The notes under the pieces are model-generated. The model saw only the letters and a program-made list of their open reading frames with translations. It was not told the DNA's origin and made no database searches. DNA of 64,000 nt from an uncultured Clostridia bacterium (GTDB lineage: Bacteria; Bacillota; Clostridia; Christensenellales; Borkfalkiaceae). Numbering within the stretch: position 1 is the first letter of the stretch; the number at the start of each line of letters is the position of its first letter. Both the position numbers and the translations under genes were made by a program. Positions 1 through 8,687 of this stretch are shown piece after piece. The DNA lies in NCBI GenBank assembly GCA_904502225.1, contig CAJGDO010000001.1, positions 1 to 64,000 on the forward strand. Reading direction: 5' to 3'.

Positions 1-1041
1 GACATCGTTGAAACGCTTGCCATTGAACGTGCTAAAAAATTGTTTGGCGCAGACCATGCAAACGTTCAACCACATAGTGGAGCAAACGCAAACTTTGCAG
101 TATATTTTGCAGTACTTCAACCAGGCGATACCATCATGGGTATGAGTCTTGCTCACGGTGGACACTTAACTCACGGAAGCCCTGTAACCGTTTCTGGTAA
201 ATATTTCAATTCAGTTGGCTACGGCGTTAAAGAAGAAAGCGGTACGATTGATTACGACGATTTAGAAGCACAAGTTTTAGAAGTTAAACCCAAGATTTTG
301 GTTTGTGGCGCAAGCGCATATCCCAGAATTTTAGACTTTAAGAGAATTAGAGAAATTTGTGATAAAGCAGGCTGTATGATGATGGTTGACATTGCACACA
401 TTGCAGGTTTAGTTGCAACAGGTTTGCACCCAAGCCCAGTTCCATATGCAGACTTTGTCACCACCACAACTCACAAGACTTTAAGAGGTCCAAGAGGCGG
501 TATGATTTTATGTAAAGAGCAATATGCAAAAATCATTGATAAGGCTGTTTTCCCAGGAACACAAGGTGGTCCACTTATGCACGTTATCGCAGCAAAGGCA
601 ATCGCATTTGGCGAAGCACTTAAGCCTGAATATAAAGCATATATGGAACAAGTTAAGAAAAACGCAAAAGCAATGAGCGAAAAGTTCTTATCGCTTGGCG
701 TTAAACTCGTTTCAGGCGGAACAGATAACCACTTGATGCTTTTAGACCTTTCTGATAAAGATTGCACAGGTAAAGACCTTGAAATCATGCTTGATGAAGT
801 TAATATCACTTTAAATAAAAACGCAATTCCATTTGATAAGCAAAAACCATTTGTGACAAGTGGCGTTAGAATTGGCACGCCAGCAATCACAAGCCGTGGA
901 TTTAAGGAAGATGATTGTGAAAAGATTGCTGAACTTATCACAAAGATTATCAATGAAAAAGAAAATGCATTTGATTACGTTAGAGCAGAAGTTAAAAAAT
1001 TAATTAAAAAATATCCATTATACCAAGGTGTTTTAGCATAA
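1..1041 (+). CDS. glyA: Serine hydroxymethyltransferase, 5' end cut by window edge
   Basis: This gene encodes the PLP enzyme that interconverts serine and glycine and loads one-carbon units onto tetrahydrofolate in the cytosol. The reading frame is open from base 1, so the true start lies left of the window; 346 codons of a normally ~410-residue protein are visible. The SHMT signature [14 protein letters not shown] is present, with the PLP-binding lysine codon at 475-477. The motifs HSGANAN (near the visible N terminus) and GTPAITSRG (near the C terminus) also fit SHMT. asnA follows 12 bases after the stop, so the two are likely co-transcribed. Confidence 0.97.
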   Translation, partial: DIVETLAIERAKKLFGADHANVQPHSGANANFAVYFAVLQPGDTIMGMSLAHGGHLTHGSPVTVSGKYFNSVGYGVKEESGTIDYDDLEAQVLEVKPKILVCGASAYPRILDFKRIREICDKAGCMMMVDIAHIAGLVATGLHPSPVPYADFVTTTTHKTLRGPRGGMILCKEQYAKIIDKAVFPGTQGGPLMHVIAAKAIAFGEALKPEYKAYMEQVKKNAKAMSEKFLSLGVKLVSGGTDNHLMLLDLSDKDCTGKDLEIMLDEVNITLNKNAIPFDKQKPFVTSGVRIGTPAITSRGFKEDDCEKIAELITKIINEKENAFDYVRAEVKKLIKKYPLYQGVLA

Positions 1042-1053
1042 AGGAGTTTATAA

Positions 1054-2040
1054 ATGGAATACAAATCCACGCTTAATCTGTTAGAGACGGAAATAGCGAT
1101 AAAATTTATAAAAGATACGTTTGAAGATGAACTTGCAAAAGCGTTGAAACTAACAAGGGTTTCAGCACCACTTTTTGTTCAGCCAGAATCGGGGTTAAAC
1201 GACAACTTGAACGGTTATGAAAGGGCTGTTAGGTTTGATATTTTAACCTTAAAAAAGGACGTTGAAATTGTCCAATCACTTGCAAAGTGGAAGAGAATGG
1301 CTCTTGCAAAGTACGGGTTTAGTCAAGACACAGGACTTTACACGGATATGAATGCGATTAGGCGTGATGAAGACCTTGACTGTTTGCACTCGGTTTACGT
1401 TGACCAGTGGGATTGGGAAAAGATTATTTCCCAAAAGCAAAGAACTCTTACATATTTGAAAAAGACTGTTAAGGCTATTTATAAAGCCCTTAAAAAACTT
1501 GCAAAAGCGGTCAACAAAAAGTATCCATCAATAACACATACAATTCCAGACGAAATTACATTTATTTCAACAAAAGAATTGGAAAAAGAATTCCCAACAT
1601 TATCAAGAAAGCAAAGGGAAAGTGCCGCAGCAAAAAAATACGGTGCAATATTCTTATACCAAATCGGTTGGGATTTATCCGATGGAAAACCACACGATGG
1701 CAGAGCCGCTGACTATGACGATTGGAAGTTAAACGGCGACATTATTTTGTGGTACGACGTTTTAGATTTAGCCATTGAAATTTCTTCAATGGGCGTTAGG
1801 GTTGATGAAAAAAGTTTAGTAAAGCAATTAAAAAAGAAAGGCGAATTAGAAAAACTTTCAAACCCATATTGTCAAGACGTTGTAAACGGAAAATTACCAC
1901 TCACGATAGGTGGTGGAATAGGTCAATCAAGACTATGTATGTTCTTCTTAAACAAGGCACACATAGGCGAAGTTCAAGCATCTGTTTGGGCTGATGAAAC
2001 TATAACTGAAAACGCTAAAAAGGGGATAATACTACTTTAA
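1054..2040 (+). CDS. asnA: Aspartate--ammonia ligase (asparagine synthetase A)
   Basis: The product makes asparagine from aspartate, ammonia and ATP in the cytosol. At 328 residues it matches the usual length of AsnA (~330). AsnA is related to class II aminoacyl-tRNA synthetases. Family-like stretches include the N-terminal SAPLFVQPESGLNDNL, DQWDWEK in the middle, and GGGIGQSRLCM near the C terminus, which corresponds to the class II motif 3 region. The ATG at 1054 is preceded by a clear AAAGGAG. The stop codon overlaps the next start (TAATG), suggesting translational coupling with tcdA. Confidence 0.96.
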   Translation: MEYKSTLNLLETEIAIKFIKDTFEDELAKALKLTRVSAPLFVQPESGLNDNLNGYERAVRFDILTLKKDVEIVQSLAKWKRMALAKYGFSQDTGLYTDMNAIRRDEDLDCLHSVYVDQWDWEKIISQKQRTLTYLKKTVKAIYKALKKLAKAVNKKYPSITHTIPDEITFISTKELEKEFPTLSRKQRESAAAKKYGAIFLYQIGWDLSDGKPHDGRAADYDDWKLNGDIILWYDVLDLAIEISSMGVRVDEKSLVKQLKKKGELEKLSNPYCQDVVNGKLPLTIGGGIGQSRLCMFFLNKAHIGEVQASVWADETITENAKKGIILL

Positions 2041-2729
2041 TGCAAGCATTTAGTAGGGTGAAAAACTTAATAGGCGAAAAAGCGTTAAATAAACTTCAAA
2101 CCTCATCGGTTGCCGTTTTTGGCGTCGGTGGGGTTGGTGGTTTTGTTGCCGAAGCTTTGGTTCGTTCAGGCATAGGCAGAATTGCCGTGTTCGATAGCGA
2201 TAAGGTGGATGAAACCAACTTAAATAGACAAGTTATCGCAACAAAAAACACTGTTGGATTAGACAAGGTTGACGTTATAAAGGATAGGCTTTTAAGTATA
2301 AATGAAAACCTAAAAATTGAAACTTATAAAGTTTTTTACTTGCCTGAAAACGCCAATCAGTTTGATTTGAGTGGTTATGACTATATTGTTGACGCAGTTG
2401 ACACGGTCAGTGCCAAATTAGAGATAATTTCAAGGGCAAAAGGACTAAACATACCTGTCATCAGTTCAATGGGAACGGCAGGAAAACTTGAAATAGAAAA
2501 ACTTAAAGTTGGCTTTGTTTCGGACACAAAGGGTTGTCCGCTTGCAAGGGTTATGCGAAGGGAACTTAAAAAGCGTGGGATAGACAACGTAAAAGTTGTT
2601 TATTCAGAAGAGAGCGTTTGTGCAAAAGAAAACACTTTAGACAGAACGCCACCAAGCATGATATTTGTTCCTGCAACGGCAGGATTAATGATTGCAAGAG
2701 AAGTCGTTTTAGATTTAATTAAAGGATAA
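2040..2729 (+). CDS. tcdA: tRNA threonylcarbamoyladenosine dehydratase (TcdA/YgdL, ThiF-E1 fold)
   Basis: This is an E1-like enzyme predicted to cyclise t6A37 in tRNAs to ct6A using ATP. The Rossmann nucleotide loop GVGGVGG is at residues 28-34, followed by DETNLNRQ at about 57-64. The C-terminal part has TKGCPLARVMRRELKKRGI and PSMIFVPATAGL, both typical of the TcdA subgroup rather than ThiF or MoeB. Length 229 aa is in the usual range. It overlaps asnA by one base and the next gene follows after 4 bases. A generic ThiF-family adenylyltransferase role is the alternative. Confidence 0.88.
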   Translation: MQAFSRVKNLIGEKALNKLQTSSVAVFGVGGVGGFVAEALVRSGIGRIAVFDSDKVDETNLNRQVIATKNTVGLDKVDVIKDRLLSINENLKIETYKVFYLPENANQFDLSGYDYIVDAVDTVSAKLEIISRAKGLNIPVISSMGTAGKLEIEKLKVGFVSDTKGCPLARVMRRELKKRGIDNVKVVYSEESVCAKENTLDRTPPSMIFVPATAGLMIAREVVLDLIKG

Positions 2730-2733
2730 AATT

Positions 2734-3270
2734 ATGAAAATAGTAATAGCATCAGATTTACACGGTTCGGCATTTTATGCCCAAAAACTTATGGATATTT
2801 GCTATAAAGAGGACGCTGATAAATTGATACTTCTTGGCGATATTTATAATCACGGTCCAAGAAACCAACTTCCAAAAGACTATAATCCTATGAAAGTTGC
2901 TGAAATTCTTAATGGGGTTAAGGAAAACTTAATTGTTATTAAAGGCAACTGTGATAGCGAAGTTGATAATATGATTTCAGAGTTTTCGTTTGTTGAAAAT
3001 ATGGTTTTAATGAGCGGGAATAAGACGGTATATTTAACACACGGCCACGTTAATAACAAGGATTATATGCCAAAAACCAACTTTGATGCATTAATTTACG
3101 GGCATTTTCATACCGGATTTATAGAAAAAATTGGCGAAACGGTGGTTGCGAACGCAGGCTCGCTATCTTTACCAAAAAATGACACGCCAAACAGTTATAT
3201 TTTGTTAGAAGATAATACGTTGACGTTGAAAGATTTAGAAAGAAAAGAAATTAAAAAAATTAATATATAA
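2734..3270 (+). CDS. yfcE: YfcE/MJ0936-family metallophosphodiesterase
   Basis: This is a small calcineurin-like phosphoesterase of 178 aa. All the metal-binding blocks are visible in order: SDLHGS (residues 7-12), GDIYNHG (about 36-42), GNCDSEVD (about 71), THGH (about 103) and YGHFHTG (about 122). The family hydrolyses phosphodiesters in vitro; the natural substrate is unknown. It sits 4 bases after tcdA and 34 bases before the CapA-like gene in the same co-directional run. Confidence 0.88.
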   Translation: MKIVIASDLHGSAFYAQKLMDICYKEDADKLILLGDIYNHGPRNQLPKDYNPMKVAEILNGVKENLIVIKGNCDSEVDNMISEFSFVENMVLMSGNKTVYLTHGHVNNKDYMPKTNFDALIYGHFHTGFIEKIGETVVANAGSLSLPKNDTPNSYILLEDNTLTLKDLERKEIKKINI

Positions 3271-3304
3271 AAATTTGGCTATTTGCCACAAAAGGAGAAA
3301 TATT

Positions 3305-4615
3305 ATGAGCAAAAGATTGAGTGTCACAGGAACAGGCGATTCACTTTTTGTTGCAGATTTTCCAAAGGAATATGATGCAGAATTAAGCGAAATTGCAAAA
3401 GTTATCGGTGAAAATGATATTAAAATTACCAACCTTGAAACAAACATTTCAGAGTTTGGCGATTTTGGTAATGCATATTCAGGTGGAACTTGGCTAAATA
3501 CTGAACCAGAAGACTTTAAGTATTTGGAAAAGTACGGATTTAACTTTTATGGCACTGCAAACAACCACGTTATGGACTATTCTTATCATGGTATGTTAGA
3601 TACTATTAAGGAACTTGAAAAGAGGGGATATGCACACTCTGGCACAGGTTATGACCTTGCGGATGCAAGCAAACCAGGGATTATAGAAGTTGATGGTAAG
3701 AAAGTTGCGGTTATTGCAATAACAACTCAATTTAACGATGCGTCAAAAGCAGGCATACCAACACCTAAAATGAAAGGTAGACCTGGTGTAAACTATGCAG
3801 GATATACAAAATATTTCCAAATTGATAAAGAAGATTATGAAAACTTAAAAAAGATTGCTGAAAAATGCGATATTAATGCACAACGTATTGCTAATATTAA
3901 AACCGGTTTCGTAAAACCAGACCCAGAAGGGGTTTATGTTTTTGGTGGAGTTAACTTCTGTTATGATGGAAGCAGGCCTGTAACCGTTTGCGTTCAAAAA
4001 GATAAAGAAAGGTTGGTAAACGACATTAAAGAAGCCAAAAAAGTTTGTGATTATGTTTTTGTTGTAATTCACTGCCATACTATGGAAGGAAAATCACAAG
4101 AAAACGTTCCTACGCATTTTAGAGAACTATCAATGGCATGTATTGATGCAGGTGCATCAGCAATGATTGGTGGTGGCACACATCAACTTCGTCCTATTGA
4201 AATTTATAAAGGGAAACCTATTATTTACTCACTTGGCGACTTTATTTACCAAGGTATGAGAGTAAAATATTTCCCAGCAGACTTCTTACACAAATGGGGT
4301 TGCAGTGAAAATGCGACTGCATATGAAGGACTTATGGCTCGTTCACATGGCGGAAAAATTGGTTTACAAGCACTTGAAAGCAGTTTTATTACAGTTTTAC
4401 CAAATATGGTGTTTGAAGGTGAAGACCTTGTTTCTATGGAATTATATCCTGTTTCACTTGGCTTTAAAAGAGAAGGCGATATGAACGGTTTACCATATAT
4501 TGCAAAAGGTGATGAAGCAAAGAAAATTTACGATATAGTTGATAGGCTTTCACGCCCTTACGGAACTGATTTTGAATTTGACGGACAAAAAATGATTTTA
4601 AAAATCAAAGATTAA
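3305..4615 (+). CDS. CapA/PgsA-family metallophosphatase-like protein
   Basis: This 436-aa protein belongs to the CapA family, known from poly-gamma-glutamate capsule work and also common in uncharacterised hydrolase contexts. Recognisable blocks are NLETNISEFG near the N terminus, TANNHVMDYSYHGM, GGGTHQLRPIEIYKGKPI and IIYSLGDFIYQG. No signal peptide or N-terminal membrane segment is visible, so a cytosolic role is likely, unlike the membrane-anchored capsule protein. The ATG at 3305 is chosen because it follows AAAGGAG; a TTG ten codons upstream is less likely. It is followed 11 bases later by two M20 amidohydrolases, which suggests a catabolic rather than capsule-synthesis function. Confidence 0.8.
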   Translation: MSKRLSVTGTGDSLFVADFPKEYDAELSEIAKVIGENDIKITNLETNISEFGDFGNAYSGGTWLNTEPEDFKYLEKYGFNFYGTANNHVMDYSYHGMLDTIKELEKRGYAHSGTGYDLADASKPGIIEVDGKKVAVIAITTQFNDASKAGIPTPKMKGRPGVNYAGYTKYFQIDKEDYENLKKIAEKCDINAQRIANIKTGFVKPDPEGVYVFGGVNFCYDGSRPVTVCVQKDKERLVNDIKEAKKVCDYVFVVIHCHTMEGKSQENVPTHFRELSMACIDAGASAMIGGGTHQLRPIEIYKGKPIIYSLGDFIYQGMRVKYFPADFLHKWGCSENATAYEGLMARSHGGKIGLQALESSFITVLPNMVFEGEDLVSMELYPVSLGFKREGDMNGLPYIAKGDEAKKIYDIVDRLSRPYGTDFEFDGQKMILKIKD

Positions 4616-4626
4616 GGATAAAGAAA

Positions 4627-5973
4627 ATGAAAAATATTGAAAAAATTGTTCAAAAATACACGGATTTGGTTGTTAAGGCTGAAAAAGATTTATGGAACAT
4701 GCCTGAAACAGGTTTTTTTGAATATAAGACAAACGATTATATGATAAAAGCCTTTGAAAAAATGGGCTATGAACTAACAAAGGCTGAAAACATTACTGGT
4801 TTTTACACCGTAGTTGACACAGGTAAGCCAGGCCCAACAGTGTTAGTTTTAGCAGAACTTGACGCTTTAATTTGCCCAACCCATCCAGAATGCGATAAAG
4901 AAACTGGTGCAGTTCACTGCTGTGGTCACCATGCACAATGTGCAGCAATGTTAGGTATAGCAAGTGCATTAAAAGAAAAAGAAGTTTTAGAAGGATTATG
5001 TGGTAAGATTAAACTTTGCGTAGTTCCCGCAGAAGAAGGTATTGAGCAAAGCAGGAGAAAAGAACTTGTTAAACAAGGCATTATCCAATATTTATCAGGA
5101 AAGTCTGAATTTATAAGAAGGGGCTATTTTAACGACGTTGACGTTGCGTTAATGTTCCACGCAAGCCCAAATGCACCAGCAGGCGTTAAATTCGGCACTG
5201 TTTTAGGTCACAACGGCGTTATAAGAAAAAGAACAACTTTCCACGGAAAGTCTGCACACGCTGGAAGTTCACCACATAACGGCATCAATGCATTAAACGC
5301 AGCGACTGCTGCCAATATGACAATCAATTCTTTAAGGGAAACATTTAAGGAAGAAGATAAAATCCGTATTCACTCAATAATCACTAAAGGTGGAAGTTCT
5401 GTTAACGCAGTTCCTGATGAAATAATTGTTGAAAGTTATATTCGTGGTGCAAGCGTTAAAGCGTTAAAGGAAACAAACGTAAAAGTTAACAGAGTTATCG
5501 CTTCTTGTGCGGCTGCTTTTGGTGCAAACGCAACTGTTGAAGACGTGCCAGGTTCAGAACCAATGCACGACAATCTAGATTTAATTAATTGTGTAAAGGA
5601 AGTTGTAGAAGGATTATATGGTGAAGGCTCATTAAAGCAAGGTGGCTTTTTGTCATCATCAACTGATATGGGCGACGTTAGTGTTTTATTCCCAGCAGTT
5701 CACGGCTATGCTTATGGTGCAAGCGGTGCTTCTCACGGAAAAGATTATTATATTGCTGACCCAATTAATGTTTGTGTTAACAGTGCAGTGGTTCAAGTAT
5801 GTTTAATTAGGAATTTGTTATCAAATGATGCTGAAAAAGCAAAAAAAGTAATGGCAAATTATAAGCCACAATTTAATTCTATTAACGAATTTGTTGCACA
5901 CAAAAATTCTGTTATTAAAGATAAAACAATGGTCACTTATAATGATAACGGAACAATTAAATTAGATTTTTAA
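4627..5973 (+). CDS. M20 family metallo-amidohydrolase/peptidase, copy 1
   Basis: This is a 448-aa M20D-type (AbgB/HmrA/IAA-amidohydrolase-like) enzyme predicted to cleave an amide bond of an N-acyl or peptide substrate in the cytosol. Metal and catalytic positions are visible: ELDA (77-80), HCCGHHAQ (97-104), PAEEG (134-138), MFHAS in the middle and GASHGKD near the C terminus. The lid/dimerisation domain contains GKSAHAGSSPHNG. No signal peptide is present. It is closely similar to the next gene and has the same length, so the pair arose by tandem duplication. Confidence 0.87.
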   Translation: MKNIEKIVQKYTDLVVKAEKDLWNMPETGFFEYKTNDYMIKAFEKMGYELTKAENITGFYTVVDTGKPGPTVLVLAELDALICPTHPECDKETGAVHCCGHHAQCAAMLGIASALKEKEVLEGLCGKIKLCVVPAEEGIEQSRRKELVKQGIIQYLSGKSEFIRRGYFNDVDVALMFHASPNAPAGVKFGTVLGHNGVIRKRTTFHGKSAHAGSSPHNGINALNAATAANMTINSLRETFKEEDKIRIHSIITKGGSSVNAVPDEIIVESYIRGASVKALKETNVKVNRVIASCAAAFGANATVEDVPGSEPMHDNLDLINCVKEVVEGLYGEGSLKQGGFLSSSTDMGDVSVLFPAVHGYAYGASGASHGKDYYIADPINVCVNSAVVQVCLIRNLLSNDAEKAKKVMANYKPQFNSINEFVAHKNSVIKDKTMVTYNDNGTIKLDF

Positions 5974-5988
5974 TGAGGATAACTAAAA

Positions 5989-7335
5989 ATGAAAAATATT
6001 GCAAAAATTGTTGAAAAACATACAGATTATATTTTAAAAGCAGAAAGAGATTTATGGTTTATGCCAGAAACGGGCTTTTTTGAACACAAAACCAATGCAT
6101 ATTTAATCAACGAATTTGAAAAAATGGGTTATAAGTTGACAAAGGCTGAAAACATAACAGGTTTTTACACTGTTATAGATACGGGAAGACCTGGCCCAAC
6201 TGTTTTAGCATTGGCTGAACTTGACTCGGTTATTTTTGAAGGTCACCCAGAGAGCGATAAGCAAACGGGTGCAGTTCACTCTTGTGCCCACCACGCTCAA
6301 TGTGCCGCACTTCTTGGCGTTGCAAAAGCGTTTACCGATAAAGAACTTCTAGATGGCCTTTGTGGTAAAATTAAACTTTGCTTTGTTCCAGCAGAAGAAG
6401 GCATTGAAATTAGCAAGAGAAAGGAACTTATTAACAAAGGAATTATCAATTTTGCATCAGGTAAGGCAGAATTTATTAGTAGAGGCTTTTTTGAAGACGT
6501 TGACCTTGCGTTTATGGTGCACCAAACGATAGACCAACCAGAAGGTTATAAGTTTGGCGTTGTTGAAGGTCATAACGGCGTTATAAGAAAGAAGACAACC
6601 TTTAAGGGTAAAGCCGCACACGCAGGTGCACACCCACACGAAGGCATAAATGCGTTAAATGCACAAGCAATGGCTATTACCGCAGTTAACTCGTTAAGAG
6701 AAACTTTTAAAGAAGACGATAGAATTCGTTTCCACTCAATAACAACAAAGGGTGGCAGTTCAGTTAACACTGTTCCTGATGAAGTTATTATGGAAAGTTA
6801 TGTTCGTGGTGCAAGCGTAAACGCATTGAAAGAAGCGAACAAAAAAATTAACAGAGTTATTTCATCAATCGCAGCAGCATTTGGTGCAAACGCAACCATT
6901 GAAGACATAAGTGGTTCAGAACCTATGCACGACAATAAAGATATGATTAAATGTGTCGAAGACGTTGTTGGGGAATTATTTGGTGCAGAAACTTTAAGCC
7001 ATAGAGGATTTTTCGCATCTTCAACCGATATGGGTGATATAAGCACGCTAGTTCCAGCAGTTCACGCATACGTTTATGGTGTGACAGGAACTTTCCATGG
7101 TGGAGATTTTTACGTGACTAATCCAAAATTAGCATGTGTAGATTGTGCTACATTTGAAATCGGCTTAATTAGAGAATTGCTTAAAAACAATGCTGAAAAA
7201 GCACAAAACGTTATTAAAAATTACACGCCACAATTTAATTCAGTTGAAGAATACGTTAAACATAAAAAAGTTGTTAATATGGACAAGACAACAGTTGTTT
7301 ATAATGAGGACGGGACTATTACGCTAGATTTTTAA
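5989..7335 (+). CDS. M20 family metallo-amidohydrolase/peptidase, copy 2
   Basis: This is a paralogue of the preceding gene, also 448 aa and 15 bases downstream. The same metal-site blocks are present: ELDS, HSCAHHAQ, PAEEG, MVHQT and GTFHGGD. The Gly before the first His pair of copy 1 is Ala here, and the residues around the active-site His differ (MFHAS versus MVHQT), so substrate preference may have diverged. The lid sequence GKAAHAGAHPHEG remains conserved. It is likely cytosolic and co-expressed with the MFS transporter that follows 11 bases later. Confidence 0.87.
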   Translation: MKNIAKIVEKHTDYILKAERDLWFMPETGFFEHKTNAYLINEFEKMGYKLTKAENITGFYTVIDTGRPGPTVLALAELDSVIFEGHPESDKQTGAVHSCAHHAQCAALLGVAKAFTDKELLDGLCGKIKLCFVPAEEGIEISKRKELINKGIINFASGKAEFISRGFFEDVDLAFMVHQTIDQPEGYKFGVVEGHNGVIRKKTTFKGKAAHAGAHPHEGINALNAQAMAITAVNSLRETFKEDDRIRFHSITTKGGSSVNTVPDEVIMESYVRGASVNALKEANKKINRVISSIAAAFGANATIEDISGSEPMHDNKDMIKCVEDVVGELFGAETLSHRGFFASSTDMGDISTLVPAVHAYVYGVTGTFHGGDFYVTNPKLACVDCATFEIGLIRELLKNNAEKAQNVIKNYTPQFNSVEEYVKHKKVVNMDKTTVVYNEDGTITLDF

Positions 7336-7346
7336 GGACGTGTATT

Positions 7347-8678
7347 ATGTGCGGAAGATTAAGTTTATCTAATTTAGAAGCCAAAAGGCAGAATATAGGT
7401 AAAGCATACATTTTAACTTGCATTTTATTTTACGTGTTAAGCGTTGCATCAAAAGGTGTTTTTGCAGCAGAAATTAGTTATATACTTAAAATTTGGTCGC
7501 TTACACAAGTGCAAGTTGAACTTGCAAATACTTTTTATTTTATTACGTATGGTGTGGTCCAAATAATATTATTTATTATTATGGATAGGATTAACATAAT
7601 AAAATATGCTTTTATAACCGTGCCAATTTCAGCAATAGTTTCTATCGCTATGGGTTTAGCAACAGGTATAGAAGGAATTTGGGTGTTGTTTGCATTAGTT
7701 GGTGTGTTTCAAGCAGGAATGTATTGCACTTGCAACTATTTACTAACAAAATATTTGCCAAAAAAACTATTGCCAACCGCCAGCACTTTATTAGCGTCAG
7801 GATATGCAATAGGGACAGCCGTTTCATACGTTGTTTCAGCATTTTTTGTGGGCTTTAATTTGTGGCGTGTTCCTTACTTTGTGTTTGGTGGGTTGCTTTT
7901 AGTTTGCACTGTTTTTTTAATTTATCAAACTAAAACTATCGCAAGATTTATAAACATCAATAAAAAATTAGATAATAAACAGTTGGCAAATGATGGCGAT
8001 GAAACGGTTGACAAAAAGTCTTTGCCATTGCAAACGGAAAAGCCAATTTACTTATTAAAATCTAAACAAAGAAAAGTTGCCTTTTACATAACTATATTAT
8101 CAGTTTCGCTTATATTAAATGGACTTTATTATGGCGTTATGAGTTTTATTACACGTGTGTTAAACGATATTTACGCTCTTCCAGATGACGCATCGATTTA
8201 TGTGACAACAATTATCCCAATCGTCATTATTTTAGGGCCGTTGATTACAATTAACGCTTGTGAAAAGCATAAAGATTTTATAAAAGAAGCAATCAAATTT
8301 TTAATTATATTGTTGCCTTTACCAATCTTATTAGCATTATTTTATAAAGCAAACATAATACTTTATCTAACTTTAATAGTGATATATTTAATTTTGGCTA
8401 ACGGCATAAGGGTAATCTTAAACAACGTTGTTGCGTTTAAGTTAAAAGACTATATAAACGTTGCATCGCTTATTGCAATTACAAACGCTTTTGCATCTAT
8501 TGCAGCAAGTTTATGGCCACTAATTATAGCATTTGTTAAGGATAACGGAGATTGGGGTGCAACCTATTGGATAATTACCTTAATGATAGTTATGGCGTTA
8601 GTATTATGTATCATAATTGACATTTTGGTTAGAAAGACGTATAAAAAAGATAACGACGGAGAAATCTTACATGATTAA
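7347..8678 (+). CDS. MFS transporter
   Basis: This is a polytopic membrane protein of 443 aa with roughly twelve hydrophobic segments, split by a hydrophilic central loop at about residues 205-240. The N-terminal half resembles organophosphate/anion-type major facilitator carriers. The substrate cannot be read from sequence. Its place between two M20 amidohydrolases and an FGGY kinase suggests it imports the compound that those enzymes process. ATG at 7347 is preceded by AAGGA; the kinase gene begins 9 bases after the stop. Confidence 0.85.
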   Translation: MCGRLSLSNLEAKRQNIGKAYILTCILFYVLSVASKGVFAAEISYILKIWSLTQVQVELANTFYFITYGVVQIILFIIMDRINIIKYAFITVPISAIVSIAMGLATGIEGIWVLFALVGVFQAGMYCTCNYLLTKYLPKKLLPTASTLLASGYAIGTAVSYVVSAFFVGFNLWRVPYFVFGGLLLVCTVFLIYQTKTIARFININKKLDNKQLANDGDETVDKKSLPLQTEKPIYLLKSKQRKVAFYITILSVSLILNGLYYGVMSFITRVLNDIYALPDDASIYVTTIIPIVIILGPLITINACEKHKDFIKEAIKFLIILLPLPILLALFYKANIILYLTLIVIYLILANGIRVILNNVVAFKLKDYINVASLIAITNAFASIAASLWPLIIAFVKDNGDWGATYWIITLMIVMALVLCIIIDILVRKTYKKDNDGEILHD

Positions 8679-8687
8679 GGAGCAAAA

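Noticed and set aside
3275..4615. CapA-like gene as part of a poly-gamma-glutamate capsule synthesis operon
   Set aside because: No capB/capC-type ligase or membrane partners are nearby and no membrane anchor is visible; the neighbours are hydrolases, a transporter and a kinase.
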